DNA from: Dethiosulfovibrio peptidovorans DSM 11002
Lineage (GTDB): Bacteria; Synergistota; Synergistia; Synergistales; Dethiosulfovibrionaceae
Assembly: GCF_000172975.1 (NCBI RefSeq)
Contig: NZ_ABTR02000001.1
Coordinates: forward strand, 1,836,501 to 1,900,500
Direction of reading: 5' to 3'
Length of the DNA: 64,000 nucleotides
In this document: positions 42,186-51,689 of the stretch, piece by piece
Numbering within the stretch: position 1 is the stretch's first letter
Layout: every line of letters begins with the position of its first letter
Position numbers and translations under genes: made by a program
Notes under the pieces: generated by a model
What the model was told of the DNA's origin: nothing
Seen by the model: only the letters and a program-made list of their open reading frames with translations
Databases searched by the model: none

Positions 42186-44783
42186 ATGGAGAGCATGAGA
42201 CATTTTCTTTTCGGAGAGTGGCGGGAACTCCCGCCCGATCTGCCTCTCGACGAGGCCCGCAGCGTCTTTGAAAGTAGTGCTATGGCGGAGCGGCTGAAAA
42301 AATTCTCCTCCATATCGGTGGATGATGTCATATCCCTTCTGGATAGAGTGGGAACCAGGCTTACATCCCCTGGACCGTACAGGGATAGGATTATGGATGC
42401 TATGCCGGACGTTACGGGGTTTTCACCTTCCATGGTCGAGATAGGGTTAGATGTCCTGAAAGGGCTGCTTTCCCGGGGGTCACTGGAGGAGCGCCTGGCC
42501 TGCCTAGGGGATCGTAGGGTTCTGGATTGTTGGACCGAGAGCGGAGGCAGCCCCATAAGGGCTGTCCCTCTTGGGTGCATATGCCATATAGCGGCGGGCA
42601 ACATCTTCCTTGGATCGATCGATTCTCTCGTGATGGGTATGATAACCAAGAATTTGAATGTTCTCAAGATCTCCAGACAGGATCCGATATTCCCTTTTAT
42701 ATTCCTCGAAGCCCTGCTTGAGGAGGACCGTGGGGGAAAGATCTCATCTTCTATAGCCATTACCTCTTGGAGTCATTCCAACGAGGGAATAATGGACCTT
42801 GTAGGTAGGAGGTTTGACGGGATACTGCTCTTTGGAGGAGAGGAGGCCGTCCGTTCCTACAGATCCATGGCGTCTCCGGGAAATGAGGTGCTGGCGTTCG
42901 GGCCCAAGATCAGCTGGGCACTGATACGGGAGGGTCTTTCCGAAGAGGAGCTGGACGAGGCGATCAAAGGGTTCGCCATGGACGTATCTCTATGGGAGCA
43001 GAGGGCCTGCACCAGCTGCCAGAATATCTTCGTAGAGGGACGCGACCTGGTCGACAGAGTCGCCGAAAAACTTCATGAGGAGCTGTCCTCTCTGGAGGAG
43101 TCGATCCCGCAGGATAGGCTTTCTATAGACGATGCCGTGGATATACTCAGGGAGAGAGAACAGGCTTTTTGGGATCAAGTTCACGGTAACAAGAAGCTCT
43201 TTCAGGGATTGGGACATACCGTTGTGTTAGGTCAGGGCGCTAGGCTTTTGCCGTCTCCTTTAAATCGGACCGTTTTCGTCTCTGCCATAAGGAACATCGG
43301 TGAGCTGGCGAAGGGAGATATCCTCGATATGGGGTATTACATGTCGACCGTAGGTTTGGCCGTTCCTGATGTTCTCATGGACGAGACGATAGAGACCCTT
43401 CAAAAGCTTGGAGTTCGGCGCTTCTGTCTTCCTGGGACTATGGGGTTGGGTGCCGACGGAAAAGCATCTCACGATGGCATTCATATAGCACTCAGTTTGG
43501 TGCGGCTTATAAACAGGGAGGATATCTCGAGAGATGGATTGGGGCTCAACTGGGTTTCTAAAGACAGACGAACAGAGTTGCTCCTGGGAAGGCTCAATCG
43601 GGTTCTCTCCGAGGCCATGAAGGCACCTTTCTATAGGGAAAAATACAGGGATCTGTCTCTTCCTCTGAAAAACCTTTCAGCCTTTGCCGAGCTTCCCTGC
43701 ATGGAAAAGAGTGACCTGGAGAAAAATTCTTATCCCTCCAAAGATATGTTGACCGATCCAGATTTGGGAGGATACGTTTTCTCCTCTGGTGGAACCTCCG
43801 GTCATCCCAGATCGCTTCGCTGGACTTCGTCGGAGTTCCGAAAATCAGCGGAGGTGCTGGGAAGGGGATTTAGGACTCTCGGAATAGGTCGGGACGATGT
43901 GGTGGCGAACTTGATGGTGGCCGGTCCCCTCTATACAGGATTTTTGGCGGTCAACGGAGGGCTGGAGGAAACGGGATGTACGGTGTTGTCTATGACGGCC
44001 AACCAGTCTCCGAAGGATACGGTCGATCTTCTGGTCGAACTGTCTCCTACGGTCGTGATGGCCATGACGAGCGCTCTGGTGGAGCTTGCCGAGGAGGCTT
44101 TGAATAGGGGAGGGATCCATCTGGATCGAATCTTCTACACGGGAGAGACCATGGGCAAGTCGTCCATAGCCTTGCTGGAAAAGGCCTTTTCTCCCAATCG
44201 TGTAGGTTCTCTGTCCTATGGGGCGGTGGAGATAGGTCCCTTGGCGTTTCAATGTCCTCATTGCAGACATGATGAATTCCACGTGGACGAGTCTTGGGTT
44301 TACGTCGAGATAGATGACGATGGCGAGCTCTACGCTACCACCCTGGAGAGGACCCTTCAGCCGATAATAAGATATAGATTGGGCGACAGAGCGGAGTGGA
44401 TAGGCGAGGCCTGCGATTGCGGCAGAAAAGCCCCCCGTTTCAGGCTTATGGGCAGATCTGACGACTCGGTTCGTCTGCTCTACAACGATCTTTACCTTAA
44501 GGATCTGGATGACACTGTATCGCTTTTCTCCGGGCTTTCTCCGATCTATCAGGTCGTGGTGGAGGATGGTTCGAAGGGACCGGACGTCTCTATAGCGGTA
44601 GAAGGAGACGCTTGTTCGATCGAAGAGGAGTTTCTCCGGGTTCTTAAGAAAAAATCGTCTCAGTTCGACCATCTCTCCGATTTCGGATGTCCGGTCAAGC
44701 TGTCGGTGGTACCCAGAGGTACGATAGAGAGGCTTGGAAGGACGGGGAAGGTTCGCCGCATAGTGGATCGGAGGATCCGTTGA
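42186..44783 (+). CDS. Acyl-CoA/acyl-protein reductase (LuxC-like) fused to an adenylation domain
   Basis: 865-residue fusion. Residues 1-460 are LuxC-like acyl reductase: VPLGCICHIAAGNIFLGSIDSLVMGMITKN near residue 120, KISRQDPIFPFIFLEAL, and the predicted catalytic Cys in SLWEQRACTSCQN near 272. Residues 470-865 are an AMP-binding domain of the phenylacetate-CoA ligase/CapK/LuxE class: SSGGTSGHPRSLRW near 533, SYGAVEIGPLAFQCPHCRHDEFH near 680, and YRLGDRAEWIGEACDCGRKAPRF. Luminous LuxC and LuxE are separate, so this is a natural fusion of reductase and activating partner. Together with the preceding LuxE-like gene the locus has two adenylation domains. Confidence 0.82.
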   Translation: MESMRHFLFGEWRELPPDLPLDEARSVFESSAMAERLKKFSSISVDDVISLLDRVGTRLTSPGPYRDRIMDAMPDVTGFSPSMVEIGLDVLKGLLSRGSLEERLACLGDRRVLDCWTESGGSPIRAVPLGCICHIAAGNIFLGSIDSLVMGMITKNLNVLKISRQDPIFPFIFLEALLEEDRGGKISSSIAITSWSHSNEGIMDLVGRRFDGILLFGGEEAVRSYRSMASPGNEVLAFGPKISWALIREGLSEEELDEAIKGFAMDVSLWEQRACTSCQNIFVEGRDLVDRVAEKLHEELSSLEESIPQDRLSIDDAVDILREREQAFWDQVHGNKKLFQGLGHTVVLGQGARLLPSPLNRTVFVSAIRNIGELAKGDILDMGYYMSTVGLAVPDVLMDETIETLQKLGVRRFCLPGTMGLGADGKASHDGIHIALSLVRLINREDISRDGLGLNWVSKDRRTELLLGRLNRVLSEAMKAPFYREKYRDLSLPLKNLSAFAELPCMEKSDLEKNSYPSKDMLTDPDLGGYVFSSGGTSGHPRSLRWTSSEFRKSAEVLGRGFRTLGIGRDDVVANLMVAGPLYTGFLAVNGGLEETGCTVLSMTANQSPKDTVDLLVELSPTVVMAMTSALVELAEEALNRGGIHLDRIFYTGETMGKSSIALLEKAFSPNRVGSLSYGAVEIGPLAFQCPHCRHDEFHVDESWVYVEIDDDGELYATTLERTLQPIIRYRLGDRAEWIGEACDCGRKAPRFRLMGRSDDSVRLLYNDLYLKDLDDTVSLFSGLSPIYQVVVEDGSKGPDVSIAVEGDACSIEEEFLRVLKKKSSQFDHLSDFGCPVKLSVVPRGTIERLGRTGKVRRIVDRRIR

Positions 44784-44784
44784 G

Positions 44785-46008
44785 GTGAATTTTAAGGCAT
44801 TGACAGGGCACCCTCTGGTCAGATTCGGGGATTTTAGGCGGTTCTTCCTGGCTCGCTTCGTGTCCTCCATAGGGGATAAGTTTTTCGCTATAGCTCTGTC
44901 TTGGTGGGCCGTCAACGACGCGGGCCCTAATGGGCCGATGCACCTCGGGTTTCTCATGGGCATAACCTTATTACCTGCGGTGGTGTTGGGGCCGATATCC
45001 GGGACCTTGGCGGATCGATACAGCCGTAAGACCTGTATGATCGTGGCCGATTGTGCCAGATTGGCTGTTATGTCGGTCATGACGGGGTTGTTGATAATCG
45101 GGGAGATGTCTTTGCTCTTGATGTACCTCTCGGTGTTGACCCTTTCATCCTTTATGCCTCTCTTCGAGGCATCTGCCAACGGATGTCTCGAGGCCTTGAC
45201 CGACGAAGAGAGCCTGGCTGCTGCCGCGGCGGTGAACTCATCCGTTGTCGAGCTGTCGAACGTCCTAGGTGCGGCCTTAGGCGGAGTGGCCCTGGCTACT
45301 TTGGGCACCGCCGGAGCGTTCGGCGTGGATGGGGGGACGTTTCTTCTCTCTTTATTGTTCATCGTGATGATAGGGAATCCACTTCGTCCCGAAAGGTTGC
45401 CGGTCTCCTCTATAGAGGGCGGTATGAAAGAGCTTTTACTGTGGCTGCGAAGCAACGGCGACGTTTTAGGGTATCTCTGTCTTTTCGGAGGTCTCAACTT
45501 TTTTGCCGCTCCGCTGATGGTGTCGGTCCCTATGATGGTCAAATACGGTTTCGATGGCCCTGTCTCCTGGGTGGCCTTTCTCGAGGGGAGCCTCGCCCTT
45601 GGATCGGTGGTGGTGGCGATGTCAGTGAGCTTCCTTTCTCCCGGGTCGGTATCTCGAAGGGTTTTCTGGGGTATCCTTACGACCGGTCTCGCGATGGCCG
45701 CTTTCGCCTCGTCTTCCGGTTTTGCCGGAGGAGTCCCGTCGGTGTTCGTCGCCGGGGGAGGTCTGGCTTTGGTAAACGCCGCTGCTATGGGATATTTTCA
45801 GAGAAGGGTTCCCGACTCTATGAGGGGACGTTTTTTTGCCGTTCTCACCGCCGTCGCCTATTCGGTTATGCCCGCCGCCCTTGTGGTGAACGGCGTGGTA
45901 TGTCAGATATGGCCTGTAAGGGCGGTTCTCGCGGCTGATGGAGCGATAGTTGCCTTGATGGGAGCTTTGGTATGGCGGGTTCCGGGGGCAATATCCGGTA
46001 GAAACTGA
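44785..46008 (+). CDS. MFS transporter (MFS_3 / exporter-like)
   Basis: 407-residue major facilitator with about 12 spans, similar in layout to EntS-type exporters: FRRFFLARFVSSIGDKFFAIALSWW at the start, GPISGTLADRYSRKTCMIVADCARL with the motif A-like loop, and the second half beginning GYLCLFGGLNFFAAPLMVSVP, with RRVPDSMRGRFFAVLTA near the end. GTG 44785 follows the LuxC-fusion stop by one base and uses CGGAGG upstream. It is the likely exporter of the product made by the three preceding enzymes. Confidence 0.82.
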   Translation: MNFKALTGHPLVRFGDFRRFFLARFVSSIGDKFFAIALSWWAVNDAGPNGPMHLGFLMGITLLPAVVLGPISGTLADRYSRKTCMIVADCARLAVMSVMTGLLIIGEMSLLLMYLSVLTLSSFMPLFEASANGCLEALTDEESLAAAAAVNSSVVELSNVLGAALGGVALATLGTAGAFGVDGGTFLLSLLFIVMIGNPLRPERLPVSSIEGGMKELLLWLRSNGDVLGYLCLFGGLNFFAAPLMVSVPMMVKYGFDGPVSWVAFLEGSLALGSVVVAMSVSFLSPGSVSRRVFWGILTTGLAMAAFASSSGFAGGVPSVFVAGGGLALVNAAAMGYFQRRVPDSMRGRFFAVLTAVAYSVMPAALVVNGVVCQIWPVRAVLAADGAIVALMGALVWRVPGAISGRN

Positions 46009-46062
46009 TCGGGGTTTTCCCATTGTGATAGTATAGAGAAAGTATCGGAGGGAGATGATCCT

Positions 46063-47304
46063 ATGACTTTACTGCGGGTGGATAAACTCAAGGAAGGTAT
46101 GGTCGTAAAGGTAGATGTCGTGGCTCCCTCCGGAAGGCTGCTACTGCCGGTCGGCACGAATCTTGAGGATAAACACGTCCGATTGCTTAAAAGCTGGGGA
46201 GTAGTGGAGGTCGAGATAGAAGGTGAGCCCCAGCCGGAGAGTTTGCCCAAATTGCCTCCTATGCCCAAAGAGGCCATGACCAAAGGCGCGAGCTATCTGG
46301 ATCATCTATATTCTCTCTGTGGTAGAGGATCGCCGGTGTTAAGGGAGATGTTCCGTATCTCCACTGTGAGGATAATGGCTCTGATAGCCGAAAAGGGTAT
46401 CTCGGTGGTCCCTGATATATCTCATATGGACGATCTGGACGATCCCTCTCGTATCAAGTCGCTCGATTTATCTATCTCTCAATTGTTAGGAAAACAAAAC
46501 AAGCTTTTTTCTTTTTCCGAGACTTACCGTCAAATCGTCGAGGTCCTTAGGTCTCCCAGGAGTTCCTCAGCTCATATAGCTCAAGTCGTGGAGAAGGACA
46601 CCAGCCTGTCCGCCAAGCTCCTCAGAATAGTTAACAGTGCTTATTACGGTTTCCCCTCAAAGATAGGATCTATCCAAAGGGCGGTTACCGTGCTTGGAGG
46701 TAGGGAGCTTACCACCTTGGCGATCGGAGTGACGGCCATACGCTATTTCTCTGGATTATCTCAAAATGTCATAGATATGGACCGTTTCTGGCGTAATTCC
46801 GTGGCCTGCGGTGTATTTGCCAGACTTCTGGCCGGAGAGAAGCATCTCCTATCGGACAGCCATTTTTTTCTGTCAGGGCTGCTCCGCGACATTGGCCTGC
46901 TTCTACTGCTGGGGGAGTGTCCGGATTTCATGGGGAAGCTCTTGGATAGAGCGAGCTCCAGGAAAATGTCTCTGCCGGTGTGCGAGAGAGAGGCATTCGG
47001 ATTCTCTCATTCCTTTTTGGGAGCCGCCTTGCTTTCGGAGTGGCAGGTTCCACCCTATCTCATAAGTACCATAAAGTATAAAGATAATCCCTTGGCCTCC
47101 GACGATGTGTCGGAATCGTCTATTTTGCACGTTGCCGATGTGTTGTCCTTTGCGATGGGTTATGGTTGGAGTCCTATAATTCCGATTCCATCGCTGGATC
47201 AGGACGCCTGGGATCACCTTGAGCTGTCTCATAACGTCTTGGATACCCTTACTGCCAGGGCCAACAGACAGATAAGCGAGATCGTAGGAAGCTTCATAGA
47301 CTGA
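46063..47304 (+). CDS. HDOD-domain signalling protein
   Basis: 413-residue soluble protein. Residues 1-60 form a small beta domain ([35 protein letters not shown]) like those before HD-GYP domains. Residues 150-345 carry an HDOD domain: [53 protein letters not shown] and [23 protein letters not shown] lacks the metal HD pair and scaffolds signalling proteins. Starts behind GGAGGGAGATGA. The hybrid kinase follows 14 bp later. Confidence 0.88.
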   Translation: MTLLRVDKLKEGMVVKVDVVAPSGRLLLPVGTNLEDKHVRLLKSWGVVEVEIEGEPQPESLPKLPPMPKEAMTKGASYLDHLYSLCGRGSPVLREMFRISTVRIMALIAEKGISVVPDISHMDDLDDPSRIKSLDLSISQLLGKQNKLFSFSETYRQIVEVLRSPRSSSAHIAQVVEKDTSLSAKLLRIVNSAYYGFPSKIGSIQRAVTVLGGRELTTLAIGVTAIRYFSGLSQNVIDMDRFWRNSVACGVFARLLAGEKHLLSDSHFFLSGLLRDIGLLLLLGECPDFMGKLLDRASSRKMSLPVCEREAFGFSHSFLGAALLSEWQVPPYLISTIKYKDNPLASDDVSESSILHVADVLSFAMGYGWSPIIPIPSLDQDAWDHLELSHNVLDTLTARANRQISEIVGSFID

Positions 47305-47318
47305 ATCGGAGAGATTGC

Positions 47319-49166
47319 ATGATCGATCTTAAAAAAAGACTCGACTATCTGGAAAAGGAAAGGGATAGGGTCATAGCTTCCCTGGACTCTGTGTTGAGCT
47401 TCAACAGTCGATCCTCCATGATAGGGGAATCGACGACGCGGACCGGGCTTTTGACCGACGCTTCCGCTAAGCTCCGGCGATTATGTCATTTTAGATGTGT
47501 GTCTTTCTACCTCGTGGATAAAGAGGATCAGGATTTTTATCAGGCTTTTTGCGACGATTCCGAGTGGCGAGATTTCGTCGAGGTCGAGAGAAATGGACTG
47601 GTCGACGATGGAACCTTCGCATGGGTTCTGGGAAGGACTCAGCCTACCGTACTGAGCTCCAGCGATGGCAGTTATAGTTTGATGTTGTGCTCTCTCTCCA
47701 CCGTGTCTCGAATAATGGGTATGTTCGTTGCCGTAGTCGATCGGGACAAGGGTTGCATGGACGACATCTCTCTTTCTTTTCTGGCGTTGATATTGAACAT
47801 AACGTCCATTTCCCTTCAGAATCTTGAGCTTTATGGTCTCGTTCATGAGCTGAACGAAGATCTGGAGAAAAAGGTGTCCAGCTTGACCGAATCGGAAAAA
47901 AGGTTGACCAATTACCAGCGTAATCTAGAGGATTTGGTCAAACGTAGGACCGCTGACTTGGAAAACACCCACGACGAACTTCTCCTCGCAAAGGAGAAGG
48001 CCGAAGCAGCCAACGCCGCCAAAAGCGCTTTCCTCGCCAACATGAGCCATGAGATTCGTACCCCTATAAACGTAGTACTTGGTATGACCAACCTGGCCTT
48101 GGAGTCCGCAGATATCCCAGACGGTCCTAGAGAATATCTTGAAGACGCTAGATTGGCCGGTAGAGAGTTGCTGAAACTTATAGACGGTATCCTGGACCTG
48201 TCTAGAGTCGAGTCTGGAGAGATGAGCCTCTCCTTGGAATCCTGCGATCTTTACGAATTGTGTCGTTCCGTTATGGATATGACCAGGGTGAGAAATAGTT
48301 CCGACGAGCTTGCTATAGAGCTCGTTTTCGACGAGTATGCTCCTAGATTGGTAAAATGCGATACGTTACGTATGAGACAGGTACTTTTGATCTTGACGGA
48401 AAACGCGGTTAAGTTTACGGAGAGAGGTTCCGTGACCTTGGTAGTCTCCATGGTTCGTCGTGCCGAGGGAGAGGCTACGATTCGTTTCGCCGTGAAGGAC
48501 ACAGGCATAGGTATATCTGAGGATAAGAGGGACCATATATTCGGTACCTTCTACCAGGTAGATGACTCCCGATCCAAGAGGCATAAGGGGGCTGGTCTCG
48601 GTCTGTCCATAGCCAAGCAGATAGTGGAGATCATGGGAGGTCGCCTGTGGTTGAAGAGCGAGGAGGGAAAGGGAAGCACTTTTTTCGTGGACGTGCCTCT
48701 TCCCGTCTTGACCAATGAGTTCCATCCTCCCGCTGTGGGGGGTGGTTCGGTTGTTACCTCCGATGATATGGAGACGCCTCGCGATTTGACAGTCCTGTTG
48801 GTAGAGGACAATATGTTGAACCGCAAACTGGCGGAAGCCATGATGGCAGAGCTCGACTGGACCATAGACGTCGCAGAGGATGGCTTCAAGGCGGTTGAGG
48901 CGGTATCGGCTAAAAGGTACGATCTCGTGCTTATGGACGTTCAGATGCCCGGTATGGACGGACTTGAGGCGACCAGAAAGATAAGATTCATGGAGAAAAG
49001 AGGAGTTATATCCTATCGTCCGATAATAATAGCCATGACGGCCAATGCGATGAAGGGTGACAGGGAGATATGTATGGAGTCGGGAATGGATGATTATCTA
49101 TCCAAACCCCTCAGTCGGGATTTAATGATGAAGACTATTACGTCGGCTTTGATATCCGGGGGATGA
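47319..49166 (+). CDS. Soluble hybrid histidine kinase with GAF-like sensor
   Basis: 615-residue cytoplasmic kinase. A short coiled coil and a GAF-like region occupy residues 1-190 ([21 protein letters not shown]), then a coiled coil, a HisKA domain with the phospho-His in [19 protein letters not shown] near residue 238, and an HATPase ([56 protein letters not shown]). The receiver ([19 protein letters not shown]) has its phospho-Asp in [12 protein letters not shown] near residue 538. No separate regulator lies beside it. It overlaps the next gene by 4 bp. Confidence 0.92.
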   Translation: MIDLKKRLDYLEKERDRVIASLDSVLSFNSRSSMIGESTTRTGLLTDASAKLRRLCHFRCVSFYLVDKEDQDFYQAFCDDSEWRDFVEVERNGLVDDGTFAWVLGRTQPTVLSSSDGSYSLMLCSLSTVSRIMGMFVAVVDRDKGCMDDISLSFLALILNITSISLQNLELYGLVHELNEDLEKKVSSLTESEKRLTNYQRNLEDLVKRRTADLENTHDELLLAKEKAEAANAAKSAFLANMSHEIRTPINVVLGMTNLALESADIPDGPREYLEDARLAGRELLKLIDGILDLSRVESGEMSLSLESCDLYELCRSVMDMTRVRNSSDELAIELVFDEYAPRLVKCDTLRMRQVLLILTENAVKFTERGSVTLVVSMVRRAEGEATIRFAVKDTGIGISEDKRDHIFGTFYQVDDSRSKRHKGAGLGLSIAKQIVEIMGGRLWLKSEEGKGSTFFVDVPLPVLTNEFHPPAVGGGSVVTSDDMETPRDLTVLLVEDNMLNRKLAEAMMAELDWTIDVAEDGFKAVEAVSAKRYDLVLMDVQMPGMDGLEATRKIRFMEKRGVISYRPIIIAMTANAMKGDREICMESGMDDYLSKPLSRDLMMKTITSALISGG

Positions 49167-49477
49167 CGATGGATCGATCTAGAGTGGAATTGAAGAAATG
49201 CGCCATATGCGACAGGGCCTTTTGGGGTGGCCCCGAGGATATGGCCTGCGGATCCTGTCGAGCGGAATACGAGAAACTCCGGGAAATGGTGAGAGAGTAT
49301 CTTTGGCATCAGCCCATGCAGAAGGCTACCTTGGAGAGGATAGAGACCGATCTGGGAATCCCCCCCAAGGTGGGCAGGATGTTGCTGAAAGATCCTAGAT
49401 TCGCTGGACTCAGCGATGAAGATATAGCCAAGGATGGTCTCGAAAAAGAAAAGAGGAAGTTTAGACATGGTAGGTAG
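49163..49477 (+). CDS. Small zinc-ribbon protein
   Basis: 104-residue (or 102 from ATG 49169) protein with a CAIC...CGSC pair near residues 13-32, suggesting a zinc knuckle, followed by charged helices. The layout recalls the YvyF/flagellar TIGR03826-like small proteins, but no other flagellar genes are present. ATG 49163 overlaps the kinase stop as ATGA, while ATG 49169 has better spacing from GGGGG. The gene overlaps the next frame by 11 bp. Confidence 0.65.
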   Translation: MTMDRSRVELKKCAICDRAFWGGPEDMACGSCRAEYEKLREMVREYLWHQPMQKATLERIETDLGIPPKVGRMLLKDPRFAGLSDEDIAKDGLEKEKRKFRHGR

Positions 49478-49748
49478 AATAAAAAAAATATTGTATTACG
49501 CCAAGCTTTTTATGTTTGGGACGTTTTTAGATAAACGTAGTGCCGTCGTTAGAAAAGAGGCCTTCGACGAGAACGACGATCTTATGTTGCTTCTCTTCGG
49601 CGATTATCTTGGTATACCGAACCCCATCTCCTATTATATGCTCGAGCTATTGCCCTATGTGGCGTCCGATATGGATGCCTGGGAGAGGCGTATTCAGAAC
49701 AGAAAGATGATCTTGGCCGAGAAAGCGGCTCAATTCGATTTCGATTGA
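49467..49748 (+). CDS. Small helical protein linked to the ArsA-like ATPase
   Basis: 93-residue protein, amphipathic N-terminal helix ([20 protein letters not shown]) then acidic helices and a DYLGIPNPISYYMLELLPYV core. ATG 49467 has AGAGGAAG upstream; an earlier ATG is inside the previous gene. It ends 21 bp before the ATPase and may be an adaptor or membrane-associated partner. I do not recognise the family. Confidence 0.65.
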   Translation: MVGRIKKILYYAKLFMFGTFLDKRSAVVRKEAFDENDDLMLLLFGDYLGIPNPISYYMLELLPYVASDMDAWERRIQNRKMILAEKAAQFDFD

Positions 49749-49769
49749 TCTTAGGACGGAGGTCTAAAT

Positions 49770-50714
49770 ATGTATCGTAGATATACCTTCTTCGGAGGAA
49801 AGGGCGGAACCGGTAAGACGACCTGTGCCGCCTCCTACGCTCTCTCCTTGGCACGTCGGGGCGTAAGGACCTTGGTGGTGTCGACCGATCCTGCTCATTC
49901 TCTGGCGGACGCAATAGGATCTCCGATTGGGAGCGAGGTCGTGGAGGTTGAGAAAAATCTCTGGGCCCTGGAGATAGACGCGGAGCTTGAGGCGAAGAAA
50001 TATATGGAGTCCATTCAGCAACAGATGCTTCATATAGTCAGTGCAGCGATAGTCGAGGAGATAAAACGTCAGCTTCGTATCGCATATCTCTCTCCCGGTG
50101 CGGAAGAGGCGGCCATATTCGACAGGTTTATCGATTTGATGGAGGAGGCGGGGGATAAATACGACGTAATAGTCTTCGATACCGCTCCTACCGGCCATAC
50201 TCTCAGGCTTTTGACCCTTCCCGAGGTGCTGAAGGTCTGGATCGACCATCTGATAAAAAAGAGAACCAAGGCCATGGATCTGATGAGACTGGCGGCCAGA
50301 TACGAGAAGGAGCTTCAGGAAAAGCTCAAGGACGATCCGATATTCAACATTCTCTCCCGTCGTCGAGATAGATTCCAGAGAGCCAAAGATCTGCTCACCG
50401 ATCACGATAACGCAGTCTTTCATTTCGTTTTGAACGCGGAAAAGATGCCTATTCTCGAGACGGAAAGGGCTATAAAATTGCTAAAGGAGTTCGATATAAA
50501 GGTAGGCTCCGTGGTGGTCAATAGGATCATTCCCCCTGAAGCCGGGGCCTTTTTCGAGAAGCGCAGAGAGGCTCAGGATGGATATCTCAAGACCATAGAG
50601 GAACGGTTCGGAGTGTATGGTATCGTTCGTCTGCCTATGTTGGAGTCCGACATTCAGGGAGTGGAACAGCTGGAATCCATATCCGAGTCGATAAAGGAAG
50701 TGGAGGAGCTATGA
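49770..50714 (+). CDS. ArsA/Get3-type ATPase
   Basis: 314-residue P-loop ATPase of the SIMIBI ArsA/Get3 group. Walker A FFGGKGGTGKTTCAASYALSLARRG (residues 7-31) has the signature Lys (Lys11); switch I is VSTDPAHSLADAIG and switch II is VIVFDTAPTGHTLRLL near residue 132. It has only one ATPase unit. Arsenite-site Cys residues are absent, so arsenite pumping is unlikely; a protein-targeting or assembly chaperone role is more plausible. GGAGGTC precedes the ATG. Confidence 0.88.
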   Translation: MYRRYTFFGGKGGTGKTTCAASYALSLARRGVRTLVVSTDPAHSLADAIGSPIGSEVVEVEKNLWALEIDAELEAKKYMESIQQQMLHIVSAAIVEEIKRQLRIAYLSPGAEEAAIFDRFIDLMEEAGDKYDVIVFDTAPTGHTLRLLTLPEVLKVWIDHLIKKRTKAMDLMRLAARYEKELQEKLKDDPIFNILSRRRDRFQRAKDLLTDHDNAVFHFVLNAEKMPILETERAIKLLKEFDIKVGSVVVNRIIPPEAGAFFEKRREAQDGYLKTIEERFGVYGIVRLPMLESDIQGVEQLESISESIKEVEEL

Positions 50715-50750
50715 TAAAGAGGACCGGTTTTTTAACCGGTCCTCTTTATC
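50713..50750. terminator. Bidirectional terminator
   Basis: Perfect palindrome with arms GATAAAGAGGACCGGTT and AACCGGTCCTCTTTATC around TTTT. It separates the ATPase and permease transcripts that converge here. Confidence 0.92.
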
Positions 50751-50761
50751 GAGGAATAGCT

Positions 50762-51688
50762 TTAACGTTCCTCTCTGTAAAATGGGGTGCCTAGGGCTGC
50801 TGGAGCCCCGAACAGTATCCCCTTTCCTTTTTTCACGGATATGACCAGCAATACCGTTATAGTCAGTATGTAGGGCAGCATAAGGAGGAGGGGAGCCGGG
50901 ATGTTCGTTCCCGCCGCCTGTATCCTGAGCTGACAGGCCTCGACTCCTCCGAAAAGATAGGATCCGAATGCCGCTCTGGCTGGGTGCCATATCGCGAAGA
51001 TCACCAGAGCAACCGCTATCCAGCCTCTGCCTGCGGACATCCCCTCTGTCCACATGTGGCTGTAGGATATGGACATATAGGCTCCTCCTACGGCAACGAC
51101 TCCGCCTCCTATCAGTGTGGCCGCGTAACGTATGGCCGCTACGTTCAAACCGACCGAATCGGCGGCCCGGGGGTTGTCTCCTACCGCCCTTAGGTTTAAT
51201 CCGGTCTTCGTCCTCCATAGAAACCAACACATGAAGGCGACCAATGCATAGGATATGTAGACCAGTGGATCGTGGTCGAAGAAGACCGGCCCTACGAGGG
51301 GGAGCTCGCCCAGAAAGGGTATAGTTGTCTTCGTCAGTCCCTTGATGGTCTCTCCTACGTAATTTATACCGAGTATGGCGGTTGTCCCCGTTCCCAGCAT
51401 GGTCAAAGCCAGGCCGCTGACCACTTGGTTCCCTCCGAGGGTTATGCAGACTACGGCGTGAAACAGGCTGAAGAAGGCTCCTATGCCGAAGGCTGCCGCA
51501 ACCCCGAGCCACGGGTTCCCCGTGGACGATGTGACGGCGAAACCGGATAAAGCTCCCAAGAGCATCAATCCCTCCAACCCGAGGTTCATCACTCCGCCCT
51601 TTTCGGTTATTATCTCGCCCAACGTGGCGTAGAGGATCGGGGTTCCGCTTCTGACCGCTGCGGCCAATATGGGTACGATGATCTCCAC
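50762..51688 (-). CDS. nupQ: Nucleoside ABC transporter permease (NupQ/YufQ-like)
   Basis: 308-residue inner-membrane permease with about 8-10 spans: TPILYATLGEIITEKGGVMNLGLEGLMLLGA, GGNQVVSGLALTMLGTG, NPRAADSVGLNVAAIRYAATLIGGGVVAVGG, and WIAVALVIFAIWHPARA. These match the second permease of BMP-linked nucleoside importers. The GTG start comes one base after the first permease ends. Confidence 0.9.
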   Translation of the reverse strand: MEIIVPILAAAVRSGTPILYATLGEIITEKGGVMNLGLEGLMLLGALSGFAVTSSTGNPWLGVAAAFGIGAFFSLFHAVVCITLGGNQVVSGLALTMLGTGTTAILGINYVGETIKGLTKTTIPFLGELPLVGPVFFDHDPLVYISYALVAFMCWFLWRTKTGLNLRAVGDNPRAADSVGLNVAAIRYAATLIGGGVVAVGGAYMSISYSHMWTEGMSAGRGWIAVALVIFAIWHPARAAFGSYLFGGVEACQLRIQAAGTNIPAPLLLMLPYILTITVLLVISVKKGKGILFGAPAALGTPFYREER

Positions 51689-51689
51689 G

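Noticed and set aside
43845-45542. 565-residue open frame on the minus strand
   Set aside because: Antisense to the LuxC-fusion and MFS genes, low-complexity composition and no ribosome site; a shadow of strongly coding plus-strand sequence.
49770-50714. Arsenite efflux ATPase role
   Set aside because: The ATPase lacks the Cys metalloid site and no arsB/arsR gene is adjacent.
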